Part shown: positions 47,162-60,433 of the stretch, piece by piece | Layout of the letters: each line of letters starts with the position of its first letter | Numbering within the stretch: position 1 is the first letter of the stretch | Origin: Macquaria australasica | Lineage: Eukaryota > Chordata > Actinopteri > Centrarchiformes > Percichthyidae | DNA: 64,000 bases | Assembly (NCBI GenBank): GCA_005408345.1 | Contig: SEMN01000148.1 | Location: 186,001 to 250,000 of the forward strand | Direction of reading: 5' to 3' | The notes under the pieces: generated by a model | What the model was told of the DNA's origin: nothing | Database searches by the model: none | Seen by the model: the letters and a program-made list of their open reading frames with translations, nothing else | Made by a program: the position numbers and the translations under genes

Positions 47162-50100
47162 GTCCTGGGAGTTTTGCAAACAATTTTTTATTTGTCCCCC
47201 CCCCAAAAAAAAGACTGTATACCCCAGTTTCTACAGCTGGGTACCTTGTTTTGCTTTCAGAGCTCATAAATATCAAAGTGCATTTCATTGCTGCTCTTTT
47301 CATCTGACCTGATTCCGAGCTTAATAATAAAACAGTGCTGTCTTACTTCTCCAAACATTTCCTACCCATAAATCTAATTAGAACAAACATCCACCATCGC
47401 TAAATTTATGCACCAACCCCGGGGCTAGCTCCTGCATGGTAAATGCAAAGAAATATCTGGGCTGCTAATGGGGAAGGTTAGAGAGCTGAGGTCAGCAGCT
47501 TTAGTTGAACTCAACACTACCCTGCTCTCTAAAATGTTCACTGGAAGCTGGACTGTAGCCTTTAGGGACTGTCACAGAGAGCATAGAGAGGGGGTCGCTA
47601 AGGGATTGCCCCCATTGCAGAGTGAAGAATGAGAGCCTCTGGGATACTTCTGCTGTGCAAAAGATAAAAATAAGGGTATGACTCCCGGTATTAAATAGTG
47701 GTGGATCCTTTAAATATAGCAGTGTGGAATAGCTGTGTGGAATGTCAAGTAATTTATGTCAGAGAGGACTTCAAAGGCCCATGATGCAGACAGTGCCTTC
47801 ATATCCATCCAATTCTAAACATTACTGGGCATATGAAACAGATGCAAGTGTACAAAATGAAAGCTCACGTAACCCTTGCAATGAATGAATGGCTCGGCAA
47901 TGGAGAATGTAAAGCACACTTACTGAGTTAATAATACTAACTAAATAATAAAATACAGTATAAAATTTATAGAAGCACACCTACTGATATGAAACTCACT
48001 ATACTTGAAAATGGCACTATCTGGTGTAGTAATAATGTGTCCAGCTTCAAGCAGGTCATAACAGTACCTTCAAAAAATAATTACATTGAAATTTTCAGTC
48101 ATGAATTCATGACATTCTTCTCTTTTCTGTTGACAACGTTCTGTTGACTCGGTGTGCTGTAAAATCAGTTTCCATCTATTCATCATCAGAAGGTCTAAAT
48201 GACTTTGACATTAATACATAAACAGGGCAGCATCTCTGAATGCCCCCTGGACATCAATCCGTACAGCTGGCCAGGAGAGGCTCAGCTAACAGCCTGACTG
48301 GGATTCATAGACATGTGCCAATCATTATACCATAGAGAGCGCTACACTCAGTTAACATTATATCATTATGTCAGTACCCATTACCTGTTTTACTTACATT
48401 ATCAGAGGAGGAAAAGAATCAGGATACTTTAGTTGCAATCTCAAAGGGCTTAAACATGGCCACACAATAAATGAAAAACACAAATCTCTACTCTCATACC
48501 CTCAATCAGGATAAAGATAAAAAAATGGGTGAAACTTCAGGAGTGGCTGCTGAGAGAAGGGCCGCTTAATACATGCACAACCAAATAATGTGCAGGCCAT
48601 TTTGCACAAGCTATCAATCATCAACACAGTAACACATTCATAAAAGGAATGTGCCGTGAGAATGTGTGCACTGCCACAGATGGTACATGTCATTGATCAG
48701 TGGATTTGGTACCAGAATTAATAATTTATCATTACATATATTGATTTGTAGCTTGCATTTGCCAGTATCCCTTTTATTCCTAATGTTCATGCAGCGCCAA
48801 CTGTGCAGGCTTTTCTCCACTCTGCTTTAGTTACCAAAAGCTTGTGGAACTCACGGAAAGCTTTCATGGAACAAGACTTAGTTGAGGATATAAGCAACTA
48901 TATCTGCCAATTCAGTTTTTTTCTTTTTTTTTCCAGATTAATTTCATTGGGCCCCAGAAACCAATGCCTTGCTGTATGCTGCAATACAGGCTTGCTTTGC
49001 ATCCATTGATTTGATTAAAGACATATTTAAATTAGGAGTATGAACCACGTAAGCATAATACCAGCTGGAAAAGGCAATGCACTTTAAATTAGTTGTGGGC
49101 AGCAATGGTAAGCCTTTGGTTTTAACTAACAAGTGAGCAATGGTTTTTCAGATGAAAGAAAATTGATTGGTTTAGAGATGCTGCAGAGATTATGTTTTCA
49201 ACATAGCCTTATACTGGCCTGACTTGGACAGATTTACAACAAGTTGACATCTAAACAAACCACAATGCACAGCGACATGTTAGATGCAGATGATATTTAA
49301 AGCTGGCATGGGTCTGAGTGCTCATGAGATGACTGTGATCATAACATGTGATCATAACACGGTTTGTGTCTCGCTGGATTGTGTCTTGGTAATAAATGTG
49401 AAGCAGGAGTGGTAGAGGCTGATGGTGAAATAATTTAGGTCAAGACATAGCCTTTGAGAAAGCTACAAAGTAGTGGGTCCAAAGAGGGTAACTGACCTGA
49501 ATCCTGTGAGCTCTGTTACAGTATCAGACAAGGATTTGTTGAATGTAGAGACTAGGATTATATATCAGAGACAATAGCACCTACAGTAAATGCAGCTGCA
49601 ATGCCATTTCTGTCAGATGCAAGCCCATATTTTTGCCCCAACTGCCAAGGCAGGTGCAGCTGATCAGATGGTGCTGTGCAATTTTAGCATTAAATTGCTC
49701 TAACACAAAGTTGGTGCTTTAGTTGCTGGAGTGCATACAGACATCTACATAATTACTTAAACCTTGATAATAAAAGTAATGTTTTCTGGTCTGTTGACAG
49801 GATTATTACAGTGGGATTGTTTTACCGCCTACATGTGATGCCTAATGGCACATATATTCAGTGGCTCCTGAAATGTACATTTCACTCATTTCATCAATTT
49901 GTACTTAAATATTCTTCGCTATTCATTTCTTCATCAGAGAAGCTGCCCTGGACCCTCCTCCGTGGCACATTAAACTATCTGCTGCTTTTAAAACAGATAA
50001 GAGAAGCTGATATGATTGGACATTATTGAAGTCACCCTGACTCCACCTGCTGATATCGTATTCCTGCTACAAATAATGTATTCTTCCTGCTCCAGCCGCT

Positions 50101-51077
50101 TCGCCACAAAACCACATTGCACGATGCTGCACCAGGATTGCACTCAAACCTCTGGGCAATAATAAGTTGATCACACCTGCATGTGCTTGAGCGTTAATCT
50201 GTGTTATAGCAATTGCACCCACTTTCAGGGAATTAGAGGCCAAAGAGGTCTGGGCAAAGTAGCACAAATTATGTTTCACTGGTTCACTCCTATTGAAGTC
50301 ACTACAAACCATTTCAAATCAAAGACAGTTTCTTCCTAGTATCCAGACAGGAGGAATCGGTGTTGCCGCTGGTGACTGCAAGTTCTATAAAAGAGACTTC
50401 AATTTTAATCAGCAGCTTTTTTCCACCTTATAATGTGCTAAAAAGATTGCCTTCTATTCAGTGCCTTTGCATTTTCAACCAATTTTCTGAATGTCCAAGT
50501 GATGCCTAACGTCCAGGTTCCCTCTGACAGCCATCCAGGACCGTGACTTGGCTGTGCATCATGAAAATAACGCTCTTGTGTGTAATTTCAGCTCAGGCAT
50601 AATGTCACATTGTTGCTGCTCTGATTCTTACTGACTAGTGTATCTGAGATGTATGCTCCAAACATGCAACTTTTAAATGCTAACATTTGTTTGGTTTTGA
50701 TCAGGGTTGACATTAACATTATAATACCATGTTGATATGAGAGTTATTTTACCAGTATGATAATGATGATTCTATTAAACAGATGACACATGCTCTAATT
50801 CAGTTACAATTGCATTATATTCTAACAATTTAACTTGCTCTGTCACACTGAGGGGTGCCCTTTCATTTTGGCTAATCTAAGATGATTGTTTTGCTAATCA
50901 CTGTGTAATCACATGCTTTTGGATGACACCAAATCACAGTGCCACGTTCAACCAGCCTCCCGAGACTGTTTTAATGTATGCTGACAAAGGTACTGAAATG
51001 TAACAATATTTTGATTGGTTCACTCTCAGGTTTCTGCATTATCAAGACACACTGTATCCAAGTGATGACCAAGGCTG

Positions 51078-51168
51078 ATGAGCATGCAGCTGCAGGACAT
51101 GGTAGGTACAAATCAGTTTTGTGCTTACCATGATTTGTACCTACCATGTCCTGCAGCTGCATGCTCAT
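51078..51168. repeat. Perfect inverted repeat, 38-bp arms, 15-nt loop
   Basis: The arm 51078-51115 (starting ATGAGCATGCAGCTGCAGG) is the exact reverse complement of 51131-51168. The 15-base loop is 51116-51130. No mismatch occurs in the 38 pairs. There is no target duplication or transposon end around it, so it looks like a local fold-back duplication rather than an inserted element. Confidence 0.97.
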
Positions 51169-52647
51169 TCTGTCGGTGGAGTTCGACCAGCATTTTGATG
51201 CCATCTCCAGGTTGCACTTCACAGCATGGCACCACATGCCCTAGGTTAATGCATTATCTTCTAACATGTTCTCCTGCATCATACTTGTGCCCCACTGTAG
51301 AAACAATAAGTACTTCTTTAAACCTTCAAGTGATAGAATCTGGTTCATGGGATTTCACATTTGCTGTGAGCCAATGGATGTGAATCGGTGGGCTGACTGA
51401 AGGCAGGCGTGTCTGGGTGTGCTTCTACTCTGTGGTCTGCTTGTACCACATGCAGCAAACACTGCAGGCAGTCATTATTCTGTGTTACTCTGTGAGTAGG
51501 TATTGTAAGCATGTGAAATTTAAGTGAATATCAGAATAATGCAATTAAGGTGCTCATGTGTGCAAGCCAGGGTCTGCTCCAGGCACCATGGTCTAAAGGC
51601 AGAGTTGGGGTTCCTGAAGGCTGAAGTGTGTTCCCAGCCCAGTTCATGGTGGCAGCTCAGAGGGGACTGCCATCGGGTGACATGTTAAGTTTGTCAATGG
51701 ACTGTGGAAGCAAGCACCCTGCGGCGCAGCGGACCTTCAGCCTTGGACAAATGGAAAGTAAAAATGAGCCTTTGGACTGTTTTCCATTCCCTTCCTGCTA
51801 GTAGAGACTCTAACTGCACCCTTCTTTTTAAATAGTTGAGCAATTAGAGTATCGCCACAAGCCCCAGATATTTCTTTGATTTTTAGCAGATTTTACATGA
51901 AACAATAAACTAAGCTTTCAACCCTTTTTCTGTGATGTGGTCTTTTGTGAGAACTTGCAGGTAAAGTACTGCAGTGGGTGTTAAACTTTAAATGCATTCA
52001 TTTACAATGGGTATTCTTCTGGGGGCAGGTGGTTTTATTCAAGTTCACAGACACAATTTAAAAAAAACACTCACTTTCAGTCTTTAGTAGGGGTCAAACT
52101 CCAAAAACAATGGATCCTACATTTCCCATAATGCAACAAAGCCAATGCCATGTATTTACCCCTATCTCTGAAAATCCACAACCCCAGTTTGTACCACAGG
52201 TTTGTATTATAAACTTATAAACTTGTCTCCAAGCCCAAGCTGACCCTGATTGGCTAGTATGTGTAAAATCAATAAGTTCTATTTATGTGCTTATGTAATG
52301 ACATGATTCAAACAGCATTCCACAATATTTTCCTTGTGTATTAGTTTATTTGCATGCAGCACACCACAGAAATACAGTAGACTAGACGCTGAAACGAAAA
52401 GTCCTTAACTGGAATAGCTGGATTTCTTGAGGATTCTTCTTTATGACATGCATGACACAAACACAAAATGAGTAACTTTGCATGAATTAATCCACAATGA
52501 CAAAAACCTCAAGACCAATATGATTATTACTATATAGCGACACATTCATATGACAGAGCGTTTAAATTCATGTGCATCAAGGGCAGCCTTTCCATGATTC
52601 ATGAACTAGAAGTCATGAGTCACAATGAACATCACTTCACCAACGTT

Positions 52648-52698
52648 GTGATGGGCTTTGTTACATAATGTTTCATATTGCAAAACAAAGCCCATCAC
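52648..52698. repeat. Inverted repeat, 15-bp arms, 21-nt loop
   Basis: GTGATGGGCTTTGTT at 52648-52662 pairs perfectly with AACAAAGCCCATCAC at 52684-52698. The size and loop are within the range of a microRNA precursor, but nothing else supports that. Confidence 0.9.
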
Positions 52699-54220
52699 GA
52701 CAATGGACTACTTTTCTTACGCTTTTTTTTTAACCCCCCCTCTTAGGGTGTGGCTAAGAGAGGGACTGAGAGACAGATTGTGACAAATGCAAATGAATTT
52801 CAGCACACAACTTCAGGCTTTGTGCTGGGGAATGACAGCGCTCTCTGCTGAGGTTCCTTGAGAGTATCCTTAACTCATTTAGTTTCCACATGCAGAAACT
52901 GTAAAAACAAATTTAGAAACACTGCCACTGTAACTGCAGAAATGCAAAGCGTTGTTCCTAGGCCGTGGGTTTATTTACAGGCATGGTAAACATTTAATTA
53001 TTTTTATTTGTGTTTCTAAACTGAGAAAAATACCTCCGCCTGTCAGGAAGCTTGGGACCTCTAAAGTAAAAGAAATCTGCTGCACTTGCTAAATAACTCA
53101 CAGGCCTGCATCTCATTAGCACAATGCAGATACATGCATGTGTTGCACAGCTGCATTTCTGGCATTTTCAAAGAAGAACACTGACTGTAAACTGTAGGAA
53201 ACACAATCAAATAAAAGTGTAAAAGTGCAAAGCTTTTTTTCCTTGTTTGAATGTCCAGGCGAATGAGTCTGAAGGTTTATCAGACGCCAAAAAACCTGAA
53301 CAATCATTTTATCAGCTGTCTCGAATTATGTCATTAATGTTACAAAATAATGTACCTGGCATGTGCTTGCATGTATTTAATTTGTAATAATTTGTATGGC
53401 ATTGCAACAAAAGTTGAGCGAGGTTGAACTTTTTTGCTGCACAGCCCTGTGGCCAATGTCTGCACCCTCGCTTCGCCAACACAGTGGCCTCATACAGTAA
53501 AAATGAATGAAACGTCTGCATTTCACTTTCCCGCCGTGCTAATGTCTTTTTGAACACGGTCTTAGAAGTGTAAAGCAATGACAGAGAGAGGCGAGTAGAG
53601 CTCACTTGACGGCGATGGAGGATTAATTATGTAATTATCTTCAAGCGTACTGGAATCTCCAGGCATAATTACAAAGCCGCTTCATTTTTCCTTCTGCCAC
53701 TGTTTCCAGTCATTTATAGCCTCCTTGTTTTCCACAAGATTGGATGATATATAGCTGGAGTTGAACATCATTTCATTTTTGGAAAAACACCAAGTGAGGC
53801 TATGCAGAGCCCAGTGGAAATGGGATATGCCTGCCATTCAAGGCTGAACTTATTGTAAGACAAATACAATGCAGAGTAACTATTAATTAAAAAAGATAAC
53901 ACATAATGGGGTTTAATTTTGCCCTAGTACAACAAGTTAATTTAAAGTGCATGTTATGCGTTTATTTTTCTTGAAAGATCCAGCGTTGAAGCACTAGATT
54001 TGACTTTGTTTACAAGTCAACCAGTGAACCTCCTCAGTCATTCTCAGACTTCTTTTAGTAAGGCAGCGAGGGTTGGAGTGCACAAACAAGACATAAAACT
54101 TGCGTGAGCTCAGTATTTGCAGGAAAGCCAGCTACCTGCTCATTAATTCCCATTCTCTTTCATCCCACAAGCTCTGGGGCTTGTTTCTCTTGTCAGGCTC
54201 TGCCCCCTGGCAGTCCCTAC

Positions 54221-54294
54221 CTGCTGTGCTGATGCTGATCTTTCTTCGGAGTGAGAGACTCCACTCATCTCTCTGAGATCTCTAAGGGTCGAAT
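54221..54294 (-). other. Candidate orphan exon
   Basis: On the minus strand a very strong acceptor (TTTTTTTTCTTTGCACAG, AG at 54296-54295) and a donor (CAG|GTAGGG after 54221) bound 74 nt. One frame is open throughout and reads STLRDLREM then SGVSHSEERSASAQQ, entering in phase 1 and leaving in phase 0. I do not recognise the peptide. It could be an exon of an upstream neighbour on the minus strand, a distal leader exon of vwc2l, or chance. Confidence 0.25.
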
Positions 54295-54980
54295 CTGTGC
54301 AAAGAAAAAAAATGCAGTGAGAGACTGAAAATAGAAACCTAGTTGGGGAAAAAAAAGTTTTAAATATACGGCACATCTTAGAAAATTACATTGATTAAGG
54401 TGTCATCAGAGTTTATTACTAACATAAGTGCATAGGATAATGGGTGATACGCTCTTAAAAATTTTGATTTGAGATCAGTGCTTTTTCCAGGTTTTCTTGC
54501 ATGATGTATATACAGTAGAAAATATATCTTTAGTTTTAATTGTAAGAAGCTAAAAGTTGTTTTTAAAACAGTTTGATCTAACAGTATATAAGTGAATTAC
54601 TAATGGTGAACAGTCAAAACAGTAATATGATATGTATGTATTACTGTACTGCTACATATGATGAACCATGCTCTCTATTCATTAGATCTGTATTGCCAGT
54701 TATAATGAACACACTGTAAAACACATGTAGAAAAAGCTGAATATACAGTACGTTTTGCATTAAGATGCTTCATGGTGTTTTTATCCTGAAAAGAGGAATG
54801 CATTCTTAAGAAAATATTTAGAACCATAACACTACTACAATGTTGGTTTGCACTGATGTCAGATGAACAAGTTTCATCTTGAAAGGTCTACACGTGTTTT
54901 GAATATCTCGGCACATTATTTTCTTGGCTGGGCAGCTTCCACTGTTGCGACAGGTGGTGTAACAGCTGCAACACTATGCA

Positions 54981-55112
54981 TCCACTATAATCAATGAAAC
55001 TGGCTATACCAGGTGTAACAGCAGCGTGTAAGTGGTGTGTATGGACCATATCCAGATCCAAACTACAAAGGTAAAAATAGGGCAGTGTTGTATTTGTATA
55101 TTTATGTTATAT
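54981..55112 (+). repeat. Diverged direct repeat, left copy
   Basis: It starts TCCACTATAATCAATGAAAC and continues TGGCTATACCAGG, AAGTGGTG and GTATGGAC. It is paired with 55910-56040. A further shared block, GTGTTCARTGTRGCCAAARC, lies about 30 bp beyond this copy and about 360 bp beyond the other. Confidence 0.7.
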
Positions 55113-55469
55113 GGATTTGTTTTTATATATATGCAAACATTAATGTGTTCAATGTGGCCAAAACATAATACATACCTACATACCATATCTGTTATTGTAG
55201 CTCACCGATGATGTCATCAGTTCAGTCAGGTCTTGGGGACATCGAAGCTGAGATTGAAAATGATCTCTAGTAATTAATCAATGGGCAAAATGCAGTGGAA
55301 AAGTGAAAGTTATTTAGAAGCCTACATTACAGATATAATATTTCATAAATTAATATAGTAATCTAATCGCTCTAACAAACTTTCACTTTACAAGCAAATT
55401 AGCCGTGTTTCGACGTCTTTTGACATTTAAAAAGAATGATTATTGGCAATTATTTTACATTACAAAGAT

Positions 55470-55700
55470 GGAATGAGTCCAGCGGGGGTCCTACACCCAA
55501 CAGCGACAGAGGTGGGGGGACAGAACCAGTTGAGGCCAGCTTTCCCAGGGCCGGATGTTGCACGCTGACGTTTAAGTCACAAAGCCAGAGCGGGAACTCT
55601 GGAGATCGTCAGCGGCTCAACTGGTTCACCTCTGAAGGTGTGGGGGAGGTCCGCGGCATTCCATCTAAGGGAGCCGGGTCGACTCCAGCTCGACTGATAT
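55470..55700. other. CpG-rich patch between direct repeats
   Basis: About a dozen CpG dinucleotides occur in 230 bp, in contrast to the AT-rich surroundings. A 100-codon plus-strand frame (55436-55738) is open across it, but its product has no recognisable domain. The patch may be an element flanked by the duplicated blocks, or a small CpG island. Confidence 0.4.
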
Positions 55701-55808
55701 TATGTTTTGCAGTCCTATTTATTGCCTTCAATATCTGAACCAGTGACATCATTATGAGGTCACATGAGAGGCCCCTAATATCTTAATTGTGACATCATCA
55801 GTAAACAG

Positions 55809-55816
55809 TGACGTCA
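55809..55816. promoter_or_regulatory. Perfect CRE palindrome TGACGTCA
   Basis: A full cyclic-AMP response element, preceded within 70 bp by TGACATCA-type half-site variants at about 55745 and 55790. Confidence 0.35.
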
Positions 55817-55909
55817 TCTGTGAGATGCAACAACAAGCTAACACGTTGGCTACACTGAACACATAGCACATGCAGAAAGTTCGTGGAGCAGCCCCTGCGA
55901 CACTCTCCT

Positions 55910-56040
55910 TCCACTATAATCAATGAAACTGGTTACACCAGGCATGAGAGCAGCATGAAAGTGGTGGGTATGGACTACAGAGATTTGCTCAACAAACGTA
56001 AATATAGGCCAGTCTTCTATTTATATTTGTTACACTATGT
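55910..56040 (+). repeat. Diverged direct repeat, right copy
   Basis: It starts TCCACTATAATCAATGAAAC and continues TGGTTACACCAGG, AAGTGGTG and GTATGGAC. It aligns with 54981-55112 along its full length with scattered differences. Confidence 0.7.
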
Positions 56041-59000
56041 CTGCGGCCCTTTTACACAGAAATGGGTTATAAAGTGTCTGTATTTTTTTACATTAATCTA
56101 CCTGTAGATAGGAAACTTTGGTCTTGATCACCCTCTGTTGGCATTTATTTTTCCAGTACCAGCTGGCCATTGTTTAGTAACTTTATCCCTTACATAGCCT
56201 ACTGTCATCTAGCCTAGATGTTAACTTACCCATATAACACAAACATGGTGTAATATGCGCTGTGCCGCATCATAAAACTAAAGACACAAGCCCACACAAT
56301 CCCAAAACGAAAGCTCACTGTCTTGTTTTGCCTGTGACTCGCACAACCCTACGCTGTATGTGTGTTGCAGGTATAGCCAGTAAAAAGATACATTCTGCGT
56401 ATGTTACGTGTTCAGTGTAGCCAAAGCATAATTCCATATATTTTTTATTTCTTCCCTCACTTAAATGGTGATGGCAAGCCACCAATTACCTGACAACAGT
56501 TATGGCAGGTTAAAGGACCTTGATTAATGGAACAAAGGAATGTGATCTTTGTCCAGTTTTAGGAGATACGAACTATGTTACCAAGTATTCAGTGCATTTA
56601 TCCACCAAAGCTCTCCTTCAGAGTTGTCATCTGCCCTTCACTAGTTAGGCCTGTGATGGACATTCTCATTCTGAGCTGTGTTTCACTTTTCTCTGCTCTG
56701 GCAAGGTCACTGTCACTCACCCACTGACCATGAAAGCATTTATGACACTAAAGACACATTTAGCGTTACATCAGAGCAAAAGTGCTTCCTTCTTCCATTT
56801 AATATCTGATTGACAGATAAAATATCAAATATTAATGAGATAGAAGCAATATAGCTCTGTGACAGAGTTTGGGAGGAAGGAGGTGACAGTCACCATGTTC
56901 TCGACATGTCAAAGACCCAATTTTCACCAAAATAACACCTTGCCCTACCTCTCATTGTGTCATATCTTTCCTCTCACCTTTGCACCATGCATTCTGTGCA
57001 AGGCACAAAAATACCACAGGGCCAGGCAAAGAGCATTTTATAGTCAGGAAAATATCAACATGTTTCACTACTTTAAACTCACCAGCAGTAATGGGCCATG
57101 TTAAGAAACTGCTAATATGCACAAACATGATTAAGTTTTTGTCTGTGATTCCTTTATGCAATAACGCAGTATACTCCCCTCTTCTCTCATAATAATATTC
57201 AATGATTATTAATGTTTGGGTGAATGTGTGCACTTGCCAAGGATACCTGTTGTATTTTTGCATGTTTTTATATTGTGAAGCTATGAGATGATTCACTAGA
57301 TGATGCACATTTCGAATGCTAGCAGCAGTGACATCAGCCGACTTAAATACCATATGGCTGTTTGTTCAAATGTGAAGGTTATGTAATGTAGATGTACTGT
57401 TAGAGCAAATACAGAGTACAAAAATACAAGTGCAAGTTAATGATACATGCTGAACTGCTATTGTTGAAAGTTAATTTTCCATTGTAGAAATGCTGTGTTT
57501 CATTCATTGTTATTTCTTGCTACTTTCAGTGTATACGTAGAGTGTAAGTTTCACACAAAATAAGTGAAAACATACACAAAACTTAATATAGGTCTATGGA
57601 TAGATGGAAGTAACATAATACCCCAATGAACCTAATATGTGTGCAAAAGCAGAGTGGGAGAAGAAAGGCCATTAGATGATAGTGTCCACTGAGCCAATGT
57701 GAACAAAGCAATCACTATGGCGAGGTGATTTTATAATGGGGTTGCCAGCACTGACAAAATAAGTCTGTGCATTTAACAAAAACTTGTGCAAAGATTAGGA
57801 ATTTGTCTTTGAAAAGTTGTTAATTACACACTCAAATGCACCCTCTCTTGCCAATGTTCAAATTTGAGGTGAGATTTGCAATTATTTGTCATGTGCTGTC
57901 AGCCAGAAACACAATCATTTGGACAAACAGCGTAAGAAAACACATCAAATCCCTTCAATTTGGAACAAAAAGATCCTGTAATTGTGGAAGACTGAGGCAC
58001 AACAACAGTTATGCAACCTCAGACTGTGCCATTTAGTTGCAAGCTAGACTTCCCCGCTCAGAGAAATACAAACACAAGCTGAAGGCTGCCATGGGGGAGC
58101 TGAGGGGTCAGGAAAAAAAGGGTTAGGGTTAGTTGTACTGTTTTTGCTTTTCATTTGAAAAATAATAGCGGTGTTGCATTTATGGTCTTCTGGTTTGTGT
58201 TGCATTTTTGTGGTGCTGAATGGAGAGCTCCCATAAAATGAAAATTTTGCTGTTTTTGTGCATTTTGTATTTTTGTTTGTTGCGCTGTCTTGGAAGCTTC
58301 AGTAGTCCACTCCACATCCGCATGCACACCACCCTTCACCATGTCAGAACAATCTCACTCCACATTGTTAATCAAAGTTGATAACCCTGTTTTATAATCA
58401 AAATATTTGATGCTAATTGCTTAACAGAAACAGCGACCAAGGGGTGTTATTTACCAGCAACCGTGACCTTCTAGATGATTGATCTCCTTTTAATGGAGGT
58501 GACAGCCTGAGATCAAAGCACTGGACTAAAGTAAATATGGCTGCAAACAGGGTAGGTGTCTGATGATACAAGTTAGGCTAAAAATATGTTCTTTTTGATG
58601 CATCATTTTTAAAGTTTGAGCAGTGCTGAGTATTCAGCCTGTGTGTCGATATCCACTGAGGATGTTGTGATATTGCTCATAATGGCGTCCATTTGAGAGT
58701 TCTGCTACTGCGGTTATTTAAAACCAGGAGCTCTGGGGGAACCAAATTAAATGTCAGAGGACTCACATTCAGACTGAAGCCATTTCATTGATAAGGAGAG
58801 CCCTTCCCTTAGAATTACCCAATAAATTAAAACGCTTTTGAATAATCCTCTACAGAGCTGTCCCCTAGAGGTTCTTTATGATCCTTTAAAAGTCATCACT
58901 CTCCCCGCAACCTCCAGTTCACTCTGTCTTCTGGTTCGCAACGATCCATCCGTCAGACAAGAAAAGACATATTTGTCAGCAGATAATGAAAGCTCCTGAA

Positions 59001-59544
59001 AGACTGTCAGATGGCTTCGACAGACATGCAAAGGAACACCGCTTTCCACATGTTTTGTGATCTCATTCTGTTTTCTTGTTTTTGTATTAAAGAGCGCAAA
59101 TGATTGCCAACATAGTTGTAACAGCGTGTTAACAAAGGATATGTTACTAATACAGTGTACAGGATATCTGCAGCTCATTTAAAAAAATCTAAAATGTCTT
59201 GAAAATGTGATAATATTAGCGTCAATTATTTGTCATAAATATGAATCTATTGTACCTTAATTTACACAATTCATCTGATTTATTTTACTGTTGTGTGGTT
59301 GACTGATGTGATTAATGTGTCTGCTGTCTCTAGGAAGAAATCCAGTAATACTGCAAGGGGCATCTGCAGTTCACTTGCTCACTGTGGCTGCACCTCAGTT
59401 GCTGACAGGGAGTTTCAACAGCACATATGAAAACAGCAATGCTTGCTTGTTCTGCTTTCACTATATTTTACTCTCTGATGTCAATCACCATCACAAATCA
59501 CAAAATTTACACCCACAGCCATGTGGTCCTTCAATATAACATGA

Positions 59545-59575
<31 letters not shown>

Positions 59576-60018
59576 ATAAACATAGACCTTCATTATTAGT
59601 TTTAAGTCCCTCCATACATTTCTGTTATACTTGTGTTTCTGGTAATGAACAACACTTTGCATGACTAGAACAGCACAGTCAGGTGATGGGGGGAAAAAGG
59701 CCACAGATACAGACTAATAAATTCCTAAATCTAACTCAGAGAGACATGTGCATAACCATTCAAAGGATGAGGAAACACGTTCAAACTAAACCTGACCCTG
59801 TTGTGTCAGTTCTAAATCTAAACATAAGCCAGTCCTGTGCTTTGGAGACTGGCAGCATTCATTGAGCAAGAACTGCCTTAGGTGGTAATGGAGGTAAATG
59901 AGAATGAATCATCAGCATCTTATTTGTGTGTTTATATATGAATCACCCACACTCTGGATCCACATTTTCTGAGAGATCTCTGTACTCTGAGCAGAACAGC
60001 TGTTGGTCTGTATAGTAA
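56041..60018. other. Intergenic stretch, no genes seen
   Basis: AT-rich, with short chance ORFs only. GGGTTAGGGTTAG at 58119-58131 is a two-unit telomere-like match of no weight. A (GT)14 microsatellite lies at 59545-59572. Confidence 0.55.
59545..59572 (+). repeat. (GT)14 microsatellite
   Basis: Fourteen perfect GT units. Confidence 0.97.
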
Positions 60019-60429
60019 ATGGAAACTCTGGTATTTTAAAACCTGGGCCCTATTTCTACAAATGTTGGGGTTGAAATGACTAATACTTACACAATTAGTT
60101 TTGGAATTGGTCCAGTAGATAGCCTCGGCAATTGTGCCTGTGAGAAATACGAACTAAAAGTTCTTGTTTTTGCCAATGACTTGCTCAGATTAATCTAAGT
60201 GTCTGACAGCATTATGGAAAGGATCACTACAGAGACAGACTGTGTGTTAGAAAGTAAGATCCTTTTTGTTTAACCAGAAACAGAAAATCTTGCTCAAGGA
60301 AAAGTCTAGCTCTGAAATCTTGCGAGAGGTTGAGTTGTTGCAGGAAGACAAAATAATCTTACTCCAGCCATTGCAGCCCGTTGGCAGATGCCAGCGAAGG
60401 TCCAGGTTTAAAAATACCGGAGTTTCCCT
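60019..60429. mobile_element. MITE with 29-bp terminal inverted repeats
   Basis: GGAAACTCTGGTATTTT at the left (60021-60049) and the reverse of 60399-60427 match at 26 of 29 positions. The right flank is TTAA (60430-60433) and the left flank is GTAA (60015-60018), as if a TTAA duplication has mutated by one base. No ORF. Confidence 0.8.
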
Positions 60430-60433
60430 TTAA

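Larger units (their letters stand above)
40246..54220. other. Long intergenic stretch, no genes seen
   Basis: No recognisable exon. Features within it: a C run at 43282-43290, T21 at 43138-43158, (TG)n at 43949-43965, a 22-nt motif repeated at 42876 and 45158, and hairpins at 46855, 47126, 51078 and 52648. The patch at 41300-41560 is rich in CpG relative to its surroundings. Confidence 0.5.

Noticed and set aside
55436..55738. 100-codon plus-strand ORF
   Set aside because: Low-complexity, proline/glycine/serine-rich product across a CpG-rich patch, with no recognisable domain; kept only as part of the repeat finding.
58119..58131. Interstitial telomere-like repeat
   Set aside because: Only two GGGTTA units; expected by chance in 64 kb.
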